A DNA stretch of 17,158 nt from Quisquiliibacterium sp. (GCA_030830765.1 JAURMJ010000229.1:1-17158), one strand, 5' to 3'. Positions 1-6,678 are shown, counted from the first letter of the stretch. Made by a program: numbers and translations. Notes: a model not told the origin generated them from the sequence alone.

Positions 1-3
1 CAT

Positions 4-333
4 TTACTCGGATTTTGCGTCCTTTTCAGGCTCTTGCGGCGCCTTGTCTTCGGATACGTCCTTGGGCTCGGTGCTTTTATCAGATGCTTCGCCTGAGGGC
101 GCGGCACCTTCCAAAGTGGAAGGTGTGGATTCCGGTTCTCCTGTCTCAGGTTTGATTTCAAGTGGCTCGGGAGCGGCAACCACGGTGGGGGCAACCGCAC
201 CCAGATCGCGCAGACGGATGCGGTCATCCTCACTGCGATGCGTGGCATGGACCGTCCAGCCTTGCGACAGGTACTGGCGCGCGAATTCGAATCCGAGGCC
301 TCTTGAGGCGCCAATGATCAGGGCGGTCGGCAC
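4..333 (-). CDS. Truncated SDR-like protein with acidic low-complexity tail
   Basis: The first ~45 residues look like the start of a short-chain dehydrogenase/reductase: a beta strand followed by the dinucleotide-binding glycine motif GASRGLG (residues 8-14), a helix, and a second strand (WTVHATHRS). A normal SDR of this kind has 220-250 residues and would continue with the NAG and YxxxK motifs. Here residue ~50 onward is instead a Pro/Glu/Ser/Lys/Asp-rich, probably disordered tail, and the protein ends at 109 aa without any catalytic residues. The start is GTG, placed directly after the thiolase TAA (TAAGTG), with GGAG 9 nt upstream inside the thiolase gene, so translation is probably coupled. 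The stop TAA is followed immediately by an ATG at 3..1, where another gene may begin outside the window. It could be a decayed SDR or a small protein that kept only a nucleotide-binding half. Oxidoreductase activity is unlikely. Confidence 0.6.
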   Translation of the reverse strand: MPTALIIGASRGLGFEFARQYLSQGWTVHATHRSEDDRIRLRDLGAVAPTVVAAPEPLEIKPETGEPESTPSTLEGAAPSGEASDKSTEPKDVSEDKAPQEPEKDAKSE

Positions 334-1515
334 TTAGAGCATCTCCACAGTGACTGCAACGGCTTCGCCGCCACCGATGCACAGGCTGGCCAGTCCGCGC
401 CGGCCGCCGGTCTTGCGCAGGGCGCCCAGCAGCGTGACCAGGATCCGCGCACCCGAAGCGCCGATCGGATGACCCAGTGCGCAGGCGCCGCCATGGATGT
501 TGACGATATCGTGCGGCAGACCGTATTCCTTCATTGCGGCCATCGTGACGGCGGCAAAGGCCTCATTGACTTCCCACAGGTCGACATCCTTCGTTTGCCA
601 GCCGGATTTGGCCAGCACCTTTTCGATTGCACCGGCCGGGGCCGTCGCAAACCACTCCGGGGCCTGCGCATGCGTGCTGTGTGCAACGATGCGCGCGATC
701 GGCTGGATGCCCTGCTTGTCGGCCGTCGAGGCACGCATCAGCACAAGTGCCGCAGCGCCGTCCGAAATGGATGAGGCGTTGGCCGCGGTGATGGTGCCAT
801 CCTTGACGAAGGCCGGGCGCAGGGTCGGAATCTTGTCGATGCGGGCCTTGAACGGCTGTTCGTCCTTGTCGATCTGCAGATTACCGTTCCTGCCCTTGAC
901 GGTGACTGGGGCAATCTCCCAGTCGAAGCTGCCGTCCTTGTTGGCCGCCAGTGCGCGCTCTGTTGAGGTGATCGCGAACTGGTCCTGCGCCTCGCGTGTG
1001 AATTCGTACTTCGCTGCGCAGCTCTCGGCGAACACCCCCATTGCCTCGCCGCGTTCGTAGGCATCCTCCAGACCGTCCATCGCCATGTGATCGAACATCG
1101 TCGTCGCACCGTAGCGATAGCCCTTGCGCGCGTTCAGCAGCAGGTGCGGGGCATTGGTCATGCTCTCCATGCCGCCGGCAATCATCACCTCGTGGCTGCC
1201 GCAGCTGAGCATGTCATGGGCAAACATCACGGCCTTCAAGCCCGAGCCGCACATCTTGGAAAGCGTGACGGCTCCAGCCGATTGCGGAAGGCCCGCACCC
1301 AGCGTGGCCTGACGCGCCGGGGCCTGGCCCTGGCCAGCCATCAGACAGTTGCCGAACAGTACTTCGCCGACCTGTGCGCCGTCGATGCCGGCCCGCTCAA
1401 CCGCGGCGCGGATTGCGACTGCGCCCAGTTCATGAGCGGCCAACCCGGAAAAGTCGCCGAGCATGCCGCCGATCGGAGTCCGAGCTGCCGACGCGATGAC
1501 GATGGGATCACTCAT
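334..1515 (-). CDS. Acetyl-CoA C-acyltransferase (thiolase)
   Basis: Thiolase of the usual length (393 aa). It condenses two acetyl-CoA or, in the catabolic direction, cleaves 3-ketoacyl-CoA with CoA in the cytoplasm. The nucleophilic cysteine is C89 in SKMCGSGLKA. The C-terminal catalytic pair is H349 in the GHPIGASGAR motif and C379 in CIGGGEA, and the NEAFA motif is also present. The N-terminal VIASAARTPIG is typical of acetyl-CoA acetyltransferases. The ATG has GGAG about 9 nt upstream. It lies 122 nt downstream of isovaleryl-CoA dehydrogenase on the same strand, with a hairpin in the gap, and directly precedes the SDR-like gene. In this context it probably completes breakdown of leucine or fatty acyl-CoA intermediates (acetoacetyl-CoA to acetyl-CoA). 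Whether it prefers acetoacetyl-CoA or longer 3-ketoacyl-CoA cannot be decided from sequence alone. Confidence 0.93.
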   Translation of the reverse strand: MSDPIVIASAARTPIGGMLGDFSGLAAHELGAVAIRAAVERAGIDGAQVGEVLFGNCLMAGQGQAPARQATLGAGLPQSAGAVTLSKMCGSGLKAVMFAHDMLSCGSHEVMIAGGMESMTNAPHLLLNARKGYRYGATTMFDHMAMDGLEDAYERGEAMGVFAESCAAKYEFTREAQDQFAITSTERALAANKDGSFDWEIAPVTVKGRNGNLQIDKDEQPFKARIDKIPTLRPAFVKDGTITAANASSISDGAAALVLMRASTADKQGIQPIARIVAHSTHAQAPEWFATAPAGAIEKVLAKSGWQTKDVDLWEVNEAFAAVTMAAMKEYGLPHDIVNIHGGACALGHPIGASGARILVTLLGALRKTGGRRGLASLCIGGGEAVAVTVEML

Positions 1516-1542
1516 CAGAAAATCTCCAGAAAAAATTTTTCA

Positions 1543-1560
1543 GGCCGGGTTTTCCCGGCC
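1543..1560 (-). terminator. Intercistronic hairpin between ivd and thiolase (possible attenuator)
   Basis: A perfect 7-bp GC stem GGCCGGG/CCCGGCC with a 4-nt loop. On the minus strand it is followed by TG, five A and then six T (1535-1530), just before the thiolase ribosome binding site. The U-run is set back by seven nucleotides, so this is not a canonical intrinsic terminator. It could be a weak terminator, an attenuator or an mRNA-stabilising 3' hairpin for the upstream ivd message. Confidence 0.4.
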
Positions 1561-1602
1561 GGGAAGAGGACATGGTTTCAGGTGCCGTTGATGGATGACC
1601 CG

Positions 1603-1644
1603 CGCTGGGTCACATCCGCTGGGTCCCATCCGCTGGGTCACATC
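1603..1644. repeat. 14-bp tandem repeat, three copies, covering the ivd stop codon
   Basis: Three head-to-tail copies of CGCTGGGTCACATC at 1603-1616, 1617-1630 and 1631-1644. The middle copy differs by one base (CCC in place of CAC). The TGA stop of isovaleryl-CoA dehydrogenase (1638-1640) lies in the third copy, so the repeat straddles the end of the gene and the intergenic region. The unit is not a multiple of three. Confidence 0.9.
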
Positions 1645-2825
1645 GTTTCTGAATAGAGTTCACGGCCGATCAGCATGCGACGGATTTCCGACGTACCGGC
1701 ACCGATCTCGTACAGCTTGGCATCGCGCCAGAGGCGTCCGGCTGGGTAATCGTTGATATAGCCATTGCCGCCCAGACACTGGATCGCCTCCCCGGCCATC
1801 CAGGTTGCCTTCTCGGCGCTGTAAAGAATGGCGCCAGCCGCATCCTTGCGCAGTGTGCGTACATCGACCAGACCTTCGCGGCTGCGATCGCACTGGCGGC
1901 CCACCTCATACACATAGGCACGGCAGGCCATCATCGTCGTATACATGTCGGCCAGTTTGCCCTGCATCAGCTGAAATTCGCCGATCGGCTGGCCGAACTG
2001 CTTGCGCTCATGCACATACGGCACGGTGACGTCCATGCAGGCCGACATGATGCCCAGCGGTCCGCCGGAGAGCACGGCCCGCTCAAAGTCGAGTCCGCTC
2101 ATCAGCACCTTGACGCCGTTGCCCAAACCCCCGAGCACGTTCTCGGCCGGCACGACGCAATCCTGGAAGACAAGCTCGCCGGTATGGCTGCCGCGCATGC
2201 CCATCTTGTCGAGCTTCTGCGCCACCGAGAAGCCTTTGAAGTTTTTCTCGACGAGAAAGGCTGTGATGCCGCGCGGGCCGGCCTCCAGGTCGTTTTTTGC
2301 GTAGATGACCATGACATCGGCATCCGGGCCATTCGTGATCCACATCTTGCTGCCGTTCAGGACCCAGTGATCGCCGCGGAAATCGGCACGCAGTTTCATC
2401 GAGACCACATCGGAGCCGGCATTCGGTTCGGACATCGCCAGCGCGCCGACGTATTCGCCGCTGATCAACTTGGGCAGGTATTTGCGTTTCTGCTCCTCGG
2501 TGCCGTTGCGATAGATCTGGTTGACGCAAAGATTCGAGTGCGCACCATAGGACAAGCCGACCGAAGCTGATCCGCGTGAGATCTCCTCCATCGCCACGAT
2601 GTGCGCCAGGTAGCCCAGGCCTGCACCGCCGTATTCCTCGCCGACCGTGACGCCGAGCACACCCATTTCACCGAGCTTGCGCCACAGATCCATCGGGAAC
2701 TGGTCGGTTCGGTCGATCTCGCCGGCACGCGGAGTGATCTCTGCGGCAACAAACTGCTGCAGCGAATCGCGCAGCATGGCGATGTCCTCACCGAGGTCGA
2801 ACTGCAGACCGGGAATGTTCAGCAT
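1638..2825 (-). CDS. ivd: Isovaleryl-CoA dehydrogenase
   Basis: FAD-dependent acyl-CoA dehydrogenase of 395 aa that oxidises isovaleryl-CoA to 3-methylcrotonyl-CoA in leucine degradation and passes electrons to ETF. The middle domain carries [12 protein letters not shown] (about 129-140) and the FAD/substrate segment MWITNG (161-166). Residue E248 in [14 protein letters not shown] is at the position used as catalytic base by isovaleryl-CoA dehydrogenases, on helix G and not near the C-terminus as in MCAD. This, with the C-terminal [19 protein letters not shown], separates it from other acyl-CoA dehydrogenases. The ATG has GGAG 9 nt upstream. It starts 16 nt after the uracil-DNA glycosylase stop, so the two are very likely cotranscribed. 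The methylcrotonyl-CoA carboxylase genes usually found nearby are not in the window and may lie beyond its left edge. Confidence 0.93.
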   Translation of the reverse strand: MLNIPGLQFDLGEDIAMLRDSLQQFVAAEITPRAGEIDRTDQFPMDLWRKLGEMGVLGVTVGEEYGGAGLGYLAHIVAMEEISRGSASVGLSYGAHSNLCVNQIYRNGTEEQKRKYLPKLISGEYVGALAMSEPNAGSDVVSMKLRADFRGDHWVLNGSKMWITNGPDADVMVIYAKNDLEAGPRGITAFLVEKNFKGFSVAQKLDKMGMRGSHTGELVFQDCVVPAENVLGGLGNGVKVLMSGLDFERAVLSGGPLGIMSACMDVTVPYVHERKQFGQPIGEFQLMQGKLADMYTTMMACRAYVYEVGRQCDRSREGLVDVRTLRKDAAGAILYSAEKATWMAGEAIQCLGGNGYINDYPAGRLWRDAKLYEIGAGTSEIRRMLIGRELYSETM

Positions 2826-2841
2826 CAGGTGTTCTCCAGGT

Positions 2842-3627
2842 TCAATCGAAAATGTTCAGCTCCGAGAGCGTGCGGTTGACCGCCTCGCTCCAGCCGCGGT
2901 TTGCAGCCGGGGAGGCCGGGCTTGGATGCAGGATCTGTGCGATGCGCACGCCGCTGTCCTTGCCCAGTGCACTCTGCAGGCGTTTTGCGGCAAAGCCGCC
3001 GATGCCGATCGCCCATTCAGGCTCGGTGGCCGCAATCGCTTCGCGCAGGTGCTCATCGCAAACCGTATTGAGCGGTCCGCTCTCGGCCGCCGGGAGCTGA
3101 TCCGGCGTACGGTTGCGCCCGCTGGCTTCCAGAAAGACAAGCGGACAGAAATTCAGCACGAAGCATTCAGAAAAGAAGGCGTCGGCCGTGCCAAAGCGTT
3201 CGGCCGCCCAACCCCACAGGCGTCGACCACTGACCTCCGATCGGGTGCAGGCGAAGCCTTCGATCCGGCGTTTCGGGTGTTCCGCGGCAGGCGGGTCGAT
3301 GCCGGCTTCGATGCCCATCCAGTGGCGGACTGCCGCGACTTCGCCAAATGGAACACCGGTCTGCATCATCCCGAAAGGCCCTGGGTTCATCCCCAGCAAG
3401 ACAACCCGCTTGCGGCCCTGGCCATAGCGACGCAGATATTGCTCATGACTGACCCAGGCATAGTCCAAGGGGTTGTAAACATGTGCAACGGGCTGTGCGA
3501 AACGAAGTGCATTGACCTGGCCGCAAAGTTTCAGGGCTGCCTGCACAAGACGCTCGGCATGGTCGGGCGTCTGGCGGCCCGTCGGCGCCCCGGTCTGGCC
3601 ATTGTGCTTTCTGAAAGGCGTGCTCAT
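2842..3627 (-). CDS. SMUG1-type (family 3) uracil-DNA glycosylase
   Basis: A 261-aa homologue of SMUG1, the uracil-DNA glycosylase family best known from animals, which removes uracil and some oxidised pyrimidines from DNA. Motif 1 is [18 protein letters not shown] starting at residue 79, with N81 in the position of the catalytic asparagine of SMUG1. Motif 2 is [13 protein letters not shown] with H234. Between them are EGF...[11 protein letters not shown] (123-140) and [14 protein letters not shown] (159-172), both close to my recollection of the animal sequences. The start is ATG, but there is no good Shine-Dalgarno: an AGG abuts the ATG. The first ~20 residues are poorly conserved and polar, so an internal start is possible. 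It is the first gene of the ivd-thiolase run, an unexpected place for a repair enzyme. It lies just downstream of the terminator of the small minus-strand gene, so it should have its own promoter between 3628 and 3677. Confidence 0.88.
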   Translation of the reverse strand: MSTPFRKHNGQTGAPTGRQTPDHAERLVQAALKLCGQVNALRFAQPVAHVYNPLDYAWVSHEQYLRRYGQGRKRVVLLGMNPGPFGMMQTGVPFGEVAAVRHWMGIEAGIDPPAAEHPKRRIEGFACTRSEVSGRRLWGWAAERFGTADAFFSECFVLNFCPLVFLEASGRNRTPDQLPAAESGPLNTVCDEHLREAIAATEPEWAIGIGGFAAKRLQSALGKDSGVRIAQILHPSPASPAANRGWSEAVNRTLSELNIFD

Positions 3628-3677
3628 CCTGCGATCTTAGCTGACGCTCAAGCCCAGATGCCGTTGTTCAAACGGGC

Positions 3678-3710
3678 AAAAAAAAGCCCGAGACCTTGGA
3701 TCTCGGGCTT
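3678..3710 (-). terminator. Rho-independent terminator of the small DUF1127-like gene
   Basis: A perfect 10-bp stem, AAGCCCGAGA (3684-3693) with TCTCGGGCTT (3701-3710), and a 7-nt loop. Read on the minus strand it ends in eight T (3685-3678). It lies 74 nt downstream of the stop of the 3784-3999 gene and separates it from the SMUG1 gene. There is no T-run on the plus side, so it is directional. Confidence 0.88.
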
Positions 3711-3783
3711 AATCCACCATGGAGGCGGTGGAGGAGACGCTGGTGCCGTCGCGCTATCGGCGCGCGTGCGGCGAATTCGTTGC

Positions 3784-3999
3784 TTACTGCTTGGTCAGAT
3801 CGCGCAGGGCTGCCGCACGGATCTCATCGGCCAGGCGGTGGTCGTAGCGTTCGATCTCGGCCAGAACCTGCGCCTCGCGGCTGGCTTTGATGGCTGAGAA
3901 GGCCTTGGCCAGACCCTGACCGATCGATGAGGCGATACGGCCGATCAGCGAGCCGAGCTCGATTCCGAAACCGGTATGGGATTGAATATGTGTTGCCAT
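3784..3999 (-). CDS. Small DUF1127-like protein
   Basis: A 71-aa protein with a glycine/serine/isoleucine-rich amphipathic stretch (10-38) followed by the charged helix AEIERYDHRLADEIRAAALRD (about 47-67). The spacing of that helix (L...D/H..LADE/D) resembles the C-terminal half of DUF1127/YjiS-like small proteins, though the match is weak because the arginine-rich centre of that family is missing. The ATG has AGGA about 9 nt upstream, and the gene has its own strong terminator at 3678-3710, which supports expression as a separate short transcript. It is divergent from the LysR-type gene and shares its 137-nt upstream region, so LysR control is possible. The function is unknown. Confidence 0.65.
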   Translation of the reverse strand: MATHIQSHTGFGIELGSLIGRIASSIGQGLAKAFSAIKASREAQVLAEIERYDHRLADEIRAAALRDLTKQ

Positions 4000-4039
4000 G
4001 ATGTTGAGTCCTGAAAATGAGGAGGAGAGGAGTTATGTA

Positions 4040-4069
4040 TTTGTGAAGCGTATTTTGCGCGTTTGTGAA
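4040..4069. promoter_or_regulatory. Direct repeat TTTGTGAA x2 in the divergent promoter region
   Basis: TTTGTGAA occurs at 4040-4047 and again at 4062-4069, 22 bp start to start (about two helical turns), in an AT-rich patch between the divergent small gene and the lysR gene. The spacing on one DNA face suits a protein-binding site, but no promoter hexamers could be fixed with confidence. Confidence 0.35.
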
Positions 4070-4089
4070 TATTTTTCCAATTGATGTTT

Positions 4090-4116
4090 ATCATGAGTGA
4101 TATTCACGTTCATGAT
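4090..4116. promoter_or_regulatory. Candidate LysR operator: dyad ATCATGA-N13-TCATGAT
   Basis: An outer inverted repeat ATCATGA (4090-4096) / TCATGAT (4110-4116) encloses an inner one, GTGA (4097-4100) / TCAC (4104-4107). It lies 20 bp before the LysR start codon and within the shared upstream region of the divergent gene. LysR-type proteins commonly bind dyads here and repress their own gene. The assignment is inferred from location and symmetry. Confidence 0.45.
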
Positions 4117-4136
4117 GATTGGAGGAGGTGCCAGCA

Positions 4137-5075
4137 ATGAACTTTCGTACCCTCGACCTGAATCTGCTGCGCGTTTTTGATGAAGTGATGGCCGAGGGCA
4201 ATCTGACTCGGGCGGCCAATACGCTGGCCATGACCCAACCGGCGGTCAGTAATGCGCTCAAACGCTTGCGCGACTCGTTGGGTGACCCGCTGTTCGTGCG
4301 CAGCGGCTACGGCGTCGAGCCGACTCCGCTGGCCCGTTCGATCTGGCCCTCGGTGCGTGACGCACTCTCGCAGCTGCGTGCTGTCATCGCTCCGTCCGAG
4401 TTTGATCCTGCGAATTCACGGGCAACCTTCGTGCTGGCGATGGCTGATGCGACCGCAGCGTTGCTGACCCCTCCTCTGCTCAGTCGTATTGAACGCGATG
4501 CGCCTGGGATCACCTTGCGGGTGCTGCCGCTGACCACGCGTGACCCGCGCGAGCTGCTCGAGACCTCTCAGATCGACATGGCGCTCGGGCATTTCCCGGC
4601 GGTGATGGCGGCCCTTGTGTTGGCCGCGATGCAGGAAGGCGAGCCGGAGAACTTCGGGCACGAGCGGCTCTACAGCAGTCACTATGTTTGCGTGATGCGA
4701 CGCGATCATCCGCTCTCTAAAAATCGTCTTTCTCTGGATGACTACTGCGCGGCGCGGCATCTGCTGGTGAGCTTTTCCGGGCGCCCTTACGGATTTGTCG
4801 ATGAGGCGCTGGCCGAATTTGGTCGTTCGCGGCGTGTTGTGCTCACCGTCAACCAGTTTTTCACTGCCGGCCAGGTGGTGATGCGCTCCGATCTGCTGAC
4901 CGTGCTGCCGCGCCACTTTCTGGCCGCCAGTGGATTCGGCACGCGACTTGCCCAGCGACCTTTGCCGATGTCGATGCCCGAGGTGCATGTCGACATGGTC
5001 TGGCACCGGCGGCAGGATGCCCGCCCCGAGCATGTCTGGCTGCGTGATCAGTTGCTCCAGGTGGCGCGACGCTGA
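4137..5075 (+). CDS. LysR-type transcriptional regulator
   Basis: A 312-aa cytoplasmic regulator. The N-terminal winged helix-turn-helix spans about residues 6-65 (LDLNLLRVFDEV, then NLTRAANTLAMTQPAVSNAL as recognition region, then GDPLFVRSG, the usual end of the wing). The rest is the two-lobed effector-binding domain of the periplasmic-binding-protein type, here without any clue to the ligand. The opening MNFRTLDLNLLRVFDEV is typical of the NodD/NahR-like branch. I chose the ATG at 4137 because GGAGGAGG (4121-4128) is a strong ribosome binding site for it. The frame is open from a TTG at 4119, but that codon precedes the Shine-Dalgarno. It is divergent from the small DUF1127-like gene and lies 264 nt upstream of the liv operon in the same direction, so it could control either or both. 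Confidence 0.93.
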   Translation: MNFRTLDLNLLRVFDEVMAEGNLTRAANTLAMTQPAVSNALKRLRDSLGDPLFVRSGYGVEPTPLARSIWPSVRDALSQLRAVIAPSEFDPANSRATFVLAMADATAALLTPPLLSRIERDAPGITLRVLPLTTRDPRELLETSQIDMALGHFPAVMAALVLAAMQEGEPENFGHERLYSSHYVCVMRRDHPLSKNRLSLDDYCAARHLLVSFSGRPYGFVDEALAEFGRSRRVVLTVNQFFTAGQVVMRSDLLTVLPRHFLAASGFGTRLAQRPLPMSMPEVHVDMVWHRRQDARPEHVWLRDQLLQVARR

Positions 5076-5203
5076 TTGCTCCAGGCGGCGTATGCCCCTG
5101 CGGTCAGTGGCTGCTTGTGCAGCCAGGTTTGCAGCTGATCGATGGAGTTGGCAGCGGCGATGAGTCGCAGATCCGCTGCCATTGAGCTGCGACTCGATTC
5201 CAC
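5048..5203 (-). CDS. Possible small ORF antisense to the lysR 3' end (51 aa)
   Basis: From a GTG (5203-5201), or an internal ATG (5182-5180), to TGA (5048-5050), the minus strand encodes a short protein with plausible composition: MAADLRLIAAANSIDQLQTW and then LHKQPLTAGAYAAW. It overlaps the last 28 nt of lysR. The Shine-Dalgarno is weak (GGGA before the GTG) and no family is recognised. It overlaps the interleaved inverted repeats at 5149-5195, which might be what shapes the sequence. It may be spurious. Confidence 0.2.
   Translation of the reverse strand: MESSRSSMAADLRLIAAANSIDQLQTWLHKQPLTAGAYAAWSNQRRATWSN
5109..5124 (+). other. Small hairpin downstream of lysR
   Basis: A 6-bp stem GGCTGC/GCAGCC with loop TTGT, 33 nt after the lysR stop. 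It is followed by only three T in a row, so at best it is a weak terminator or 3' stabilising hairpin. Confidence 0.3.
5149..5195 (+). other. Two interleaved inverted repeats (possible RNA pseudoknot or alternative hairpins) upstream of livK
   Basis: Arm A is TGGCAGCGG (5149-5157) pairing with CCGCTGCCA (5173-5181). Arm B is GAGTCGCAG (5162-5170) pairing with CTGCGACTC (5187-5195). Both are perfect 9-bp matches. Their order A1-B1-A2-B2 is interleaved, so the RNA can form an H-type pseudoknot (linkers of 4, 2 and 5 nt) or one of two mutually exclusive hairpins. It lies 145 nt before the livK start in the 264-nt gap after lysR. As DNA it could instead be a pair of overlapping operators. Confidence 0.45.
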
Positions 5204-5339
5204 TCTGTGTCCCGTTCAGCGCAGCGAATGCTTGCACTGACTGGATGGCTTCCCTTACAGTGCCCTAACGACGGGGGTACCCGTTCACACGGATCCGCAG
5301 ATGATCCGATCCAGAACAAAAGGCCAAGGGAGGCTGACG

Positions 5340-6620
5340 ATGCGACGTTCCATAGCTGCAGTTGCGCTCGCACTTGCTGCGAGTTCCGTTCTTGCGCAGA
5401 GCAAGGAAATTAAGATCGGCGTGATTTTCGATATCACCGGACCGTTTGCAGCAGGCGGTTCTGCCGCTGCCAATTACGGTACAAAGTACGCGATCGACAT
5501 GATCAACGAACGCGGCGGCGTCGAGGGTTACAAGATCAAGGCGGTCTTTGCCGATGCTCAGAGCAAGGCGGAAGTCGCAATCAACGAGGCTGAGCGACTG
5601 CTGAACCAGGAAAAGGTTGACCTGATCATGGGGGTCTTCTCCTCGGCGCATTGCGTCCCGATGGCGCAGAAGGTCGATCAGGCAAAACGCTTCATGTGGG
5701 CGAACGTTTGTGTCGCCTCCAGCGTGTTCAAGGACAAGAACCTCAAGTACGTGTTTCGTGCCCAGGTGCACTCTGATCAGTTCGGAGAGGCGTCCTGCAC
5801 GTTCCTGAAAGAACAGGCTAAAGCAAAGCTTGGCAAGGAGCCCAAGGATCTGCGCGTGGCAATCATCCACGAAGATGGGCCGTATGGGTCGGGGGTTGCG
5901 TCGGGTAATGATGCTGCCTGCAAGGGCTACGGCATGCAGGTGGTGCTCAAGGAAGGTTATGCGGCCACCGCGCCGGATCTTTCGCCGATGATCACCAAGC
6001 TCAAGCGCGCTCGGGCCGATGTGATCCTGCACACTGGCTACAACCCGGACATCACGCTGTTCCTTCGCCAGGCACGTGAGCAGGGTCTGAAGTGGTCGGC
6101 GCTGATTGGACACGGCGCAGGCTACGGTCAGTTCGACAAGCTGTACAGCGCGTTCAAGGATGATGCCAACTTCATCTACAACGTTGACCCGGTTGCCGCG
6201 CAGCTGCTCGACCCGAAGACGCTGGCAGCGGGCCTTGGCGATATCACCAAGGAGATGGTCAAGCGATACAAGGCTGATGTGAAGGCCGCCGAAGTGCCCC
6301 CGCATCTTTCAATGGGTTTCAATCAGTCATGGATCTTCTTTACCGACGTTCTGCCGCGTGCAATCAAGAAACACGGCGGAATCGATCCGGAGGCCCTGCG
6401 TAAAGCATCGCTCGAGACCGATATCCCTGTTGGTGGCACCATCCAGGGCTATGGCGTGAAGTTCTTCCCGCAGGGTCACAAGATGGCTGGCCAGAATCAG
6501 CGTTCATCTCCGGTTGTGATGCAGTACAACTCCAAAGAAACCTACATCGTTTGGCCGTCTGCAATTAAGACCAAGGATCCCGTGTTGCCCCTGCCAAAGG
6601 GCCACGCTTACGCTAAATAA
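5340..6620 (+). CDS. livK: Branched-chain amino acid/amide-type ABC transporter substrate-binding protein
   Basis: A 426-aa periplasmic binding protein of the type 1 (Leu/Ile/Val) fold. Residues 1-19 form a Sec signal peptide (MRR, a hydrophobic core, then SVLA before Q20). The mature part opens with EIKIGVIFDITGPFAAGG, the usual start of this family, and SSAH (101-104) lies at the expected ligand-contact loop. The mature protein carries four cysteines (C105, C124, C153, C194), which could form disulfides in the periplasm. The ATG at 5340 is preferred because AGGGAGG lies 6 nt upstream and it begins the signal peptide; the frame is open from 5301. The C-terminus (about 415-426) ends in PLPKGHAYAK. 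It is first in the livKGFHM-type operon. The substrate could be a branched-chain amino acid, an amide or an aromatic/short carboxylate, and cannot be told from sequence. The gene symbol is by operon role. Confidence 0.92.
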   Translation: MRRSIAAVALALAASSVLAQSKEIKIGVIFDITGPFAAGGSAAANYGTKYAIDMINERGGVEGYKIKAVFADAQSKAEVAINEAERLLNQEKVDLIMGVFSSAHCVPMAQKVDQAKRFMWANVCVASSVFKDKNLKYVFRAQVHSDQFGEASCTFLKEQAKAKLGKEPKDLRVAIIHEDGPYGSGVASGNDAACKGYGMQVVLKEGYAATAPDLSPMITKLKRARADVILHTGYNPDITLFLRQAREQGLKWSALIGHGAGYGQFDKLYSAFKDDANFIYNVDPVAAQLLDPKTLAAGLGDITKEMVKRYKADVKAAEVPPHLSMGFNQSWIFFTDVLPRAIKKHGGIDPEALRKASLETDIPVGGTIQGYGVKFFPQGHKMAGQNQRSSPVVMQYNSKETYIVWPSAIKTKDPVLPLPKGHAYAK

Positions 6621-6640
6621 GTTAGCCAAGGCTTTTCGGG

Positions 6641-6678
6641 AGCATCCGATGCTTGAGAGCGAGTGCCCGCGTTGCGGG
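6641..6678 (+). other. Two small hairpins in the livK-livG gap
   Basis: AGCAT-CCG-ATGCT (6641-6653) and CCCGC-GTT-GCGGG (6666-6678) are 5-bp stems in the 78-nt gap between the binding protein and the first ATPase. Binding-protein genes are often followed by such stems, which protect the upstream mRNA and leave the binding protein in excess over the permease. No T-run follows, so these are not terminators. Confidence 0.35.

Noticed and set aside
2647..3897. Long plus-strand open frame of 416 codons opposite ivd/SMUG1
   Set aside because: It lies antisense to the SMUG1 gene and the 5' end of ivd, both of which have clear motifs and ribosome binding sites; its own translation is rich in Arg/Ala/Pro with no family features. 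It is a GC-rich shadow.
4097..4107. GTGA-N3-TCAC as a CRP site
   Set aside because: The CRP half-sites are spaced by 6 nt, not 3; I read it as part of a LysR-type dyad.
4119..4136. TTG upstream start for the LysR gene
   Set aside because: The GGAGGAGG Shine-Dalgarno overlaps the extra codons and serves the ATG at 4137.
4416..5237. Minus-strand frame of 273 codons over lysR
   Set aside because: Shadow of the lysR gene; composition (Arg/His/Gln rich) has no resemblance to a real protein.
5232..5260. TTGCAC-N17-TTACAG as a sigma-70 promoter for the liv operon
   Set aside because: Spacing is right but each box matches consensus at only about half of its positions; too weak to report.
5301..5339. 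Earlier ATG for livK
   Set aside because: It would put 13 polar residues before a clear signal peptide; the ATG at 5340 has a good ribosome binding site.
5265..6305. Minus-strand frame of 346 codons over the binding-protein gene
   Set aside because: Antisense to livK, which has a signal peptide, a Shine-Dalgarno and family motifs; no motif found on the opposite strand.
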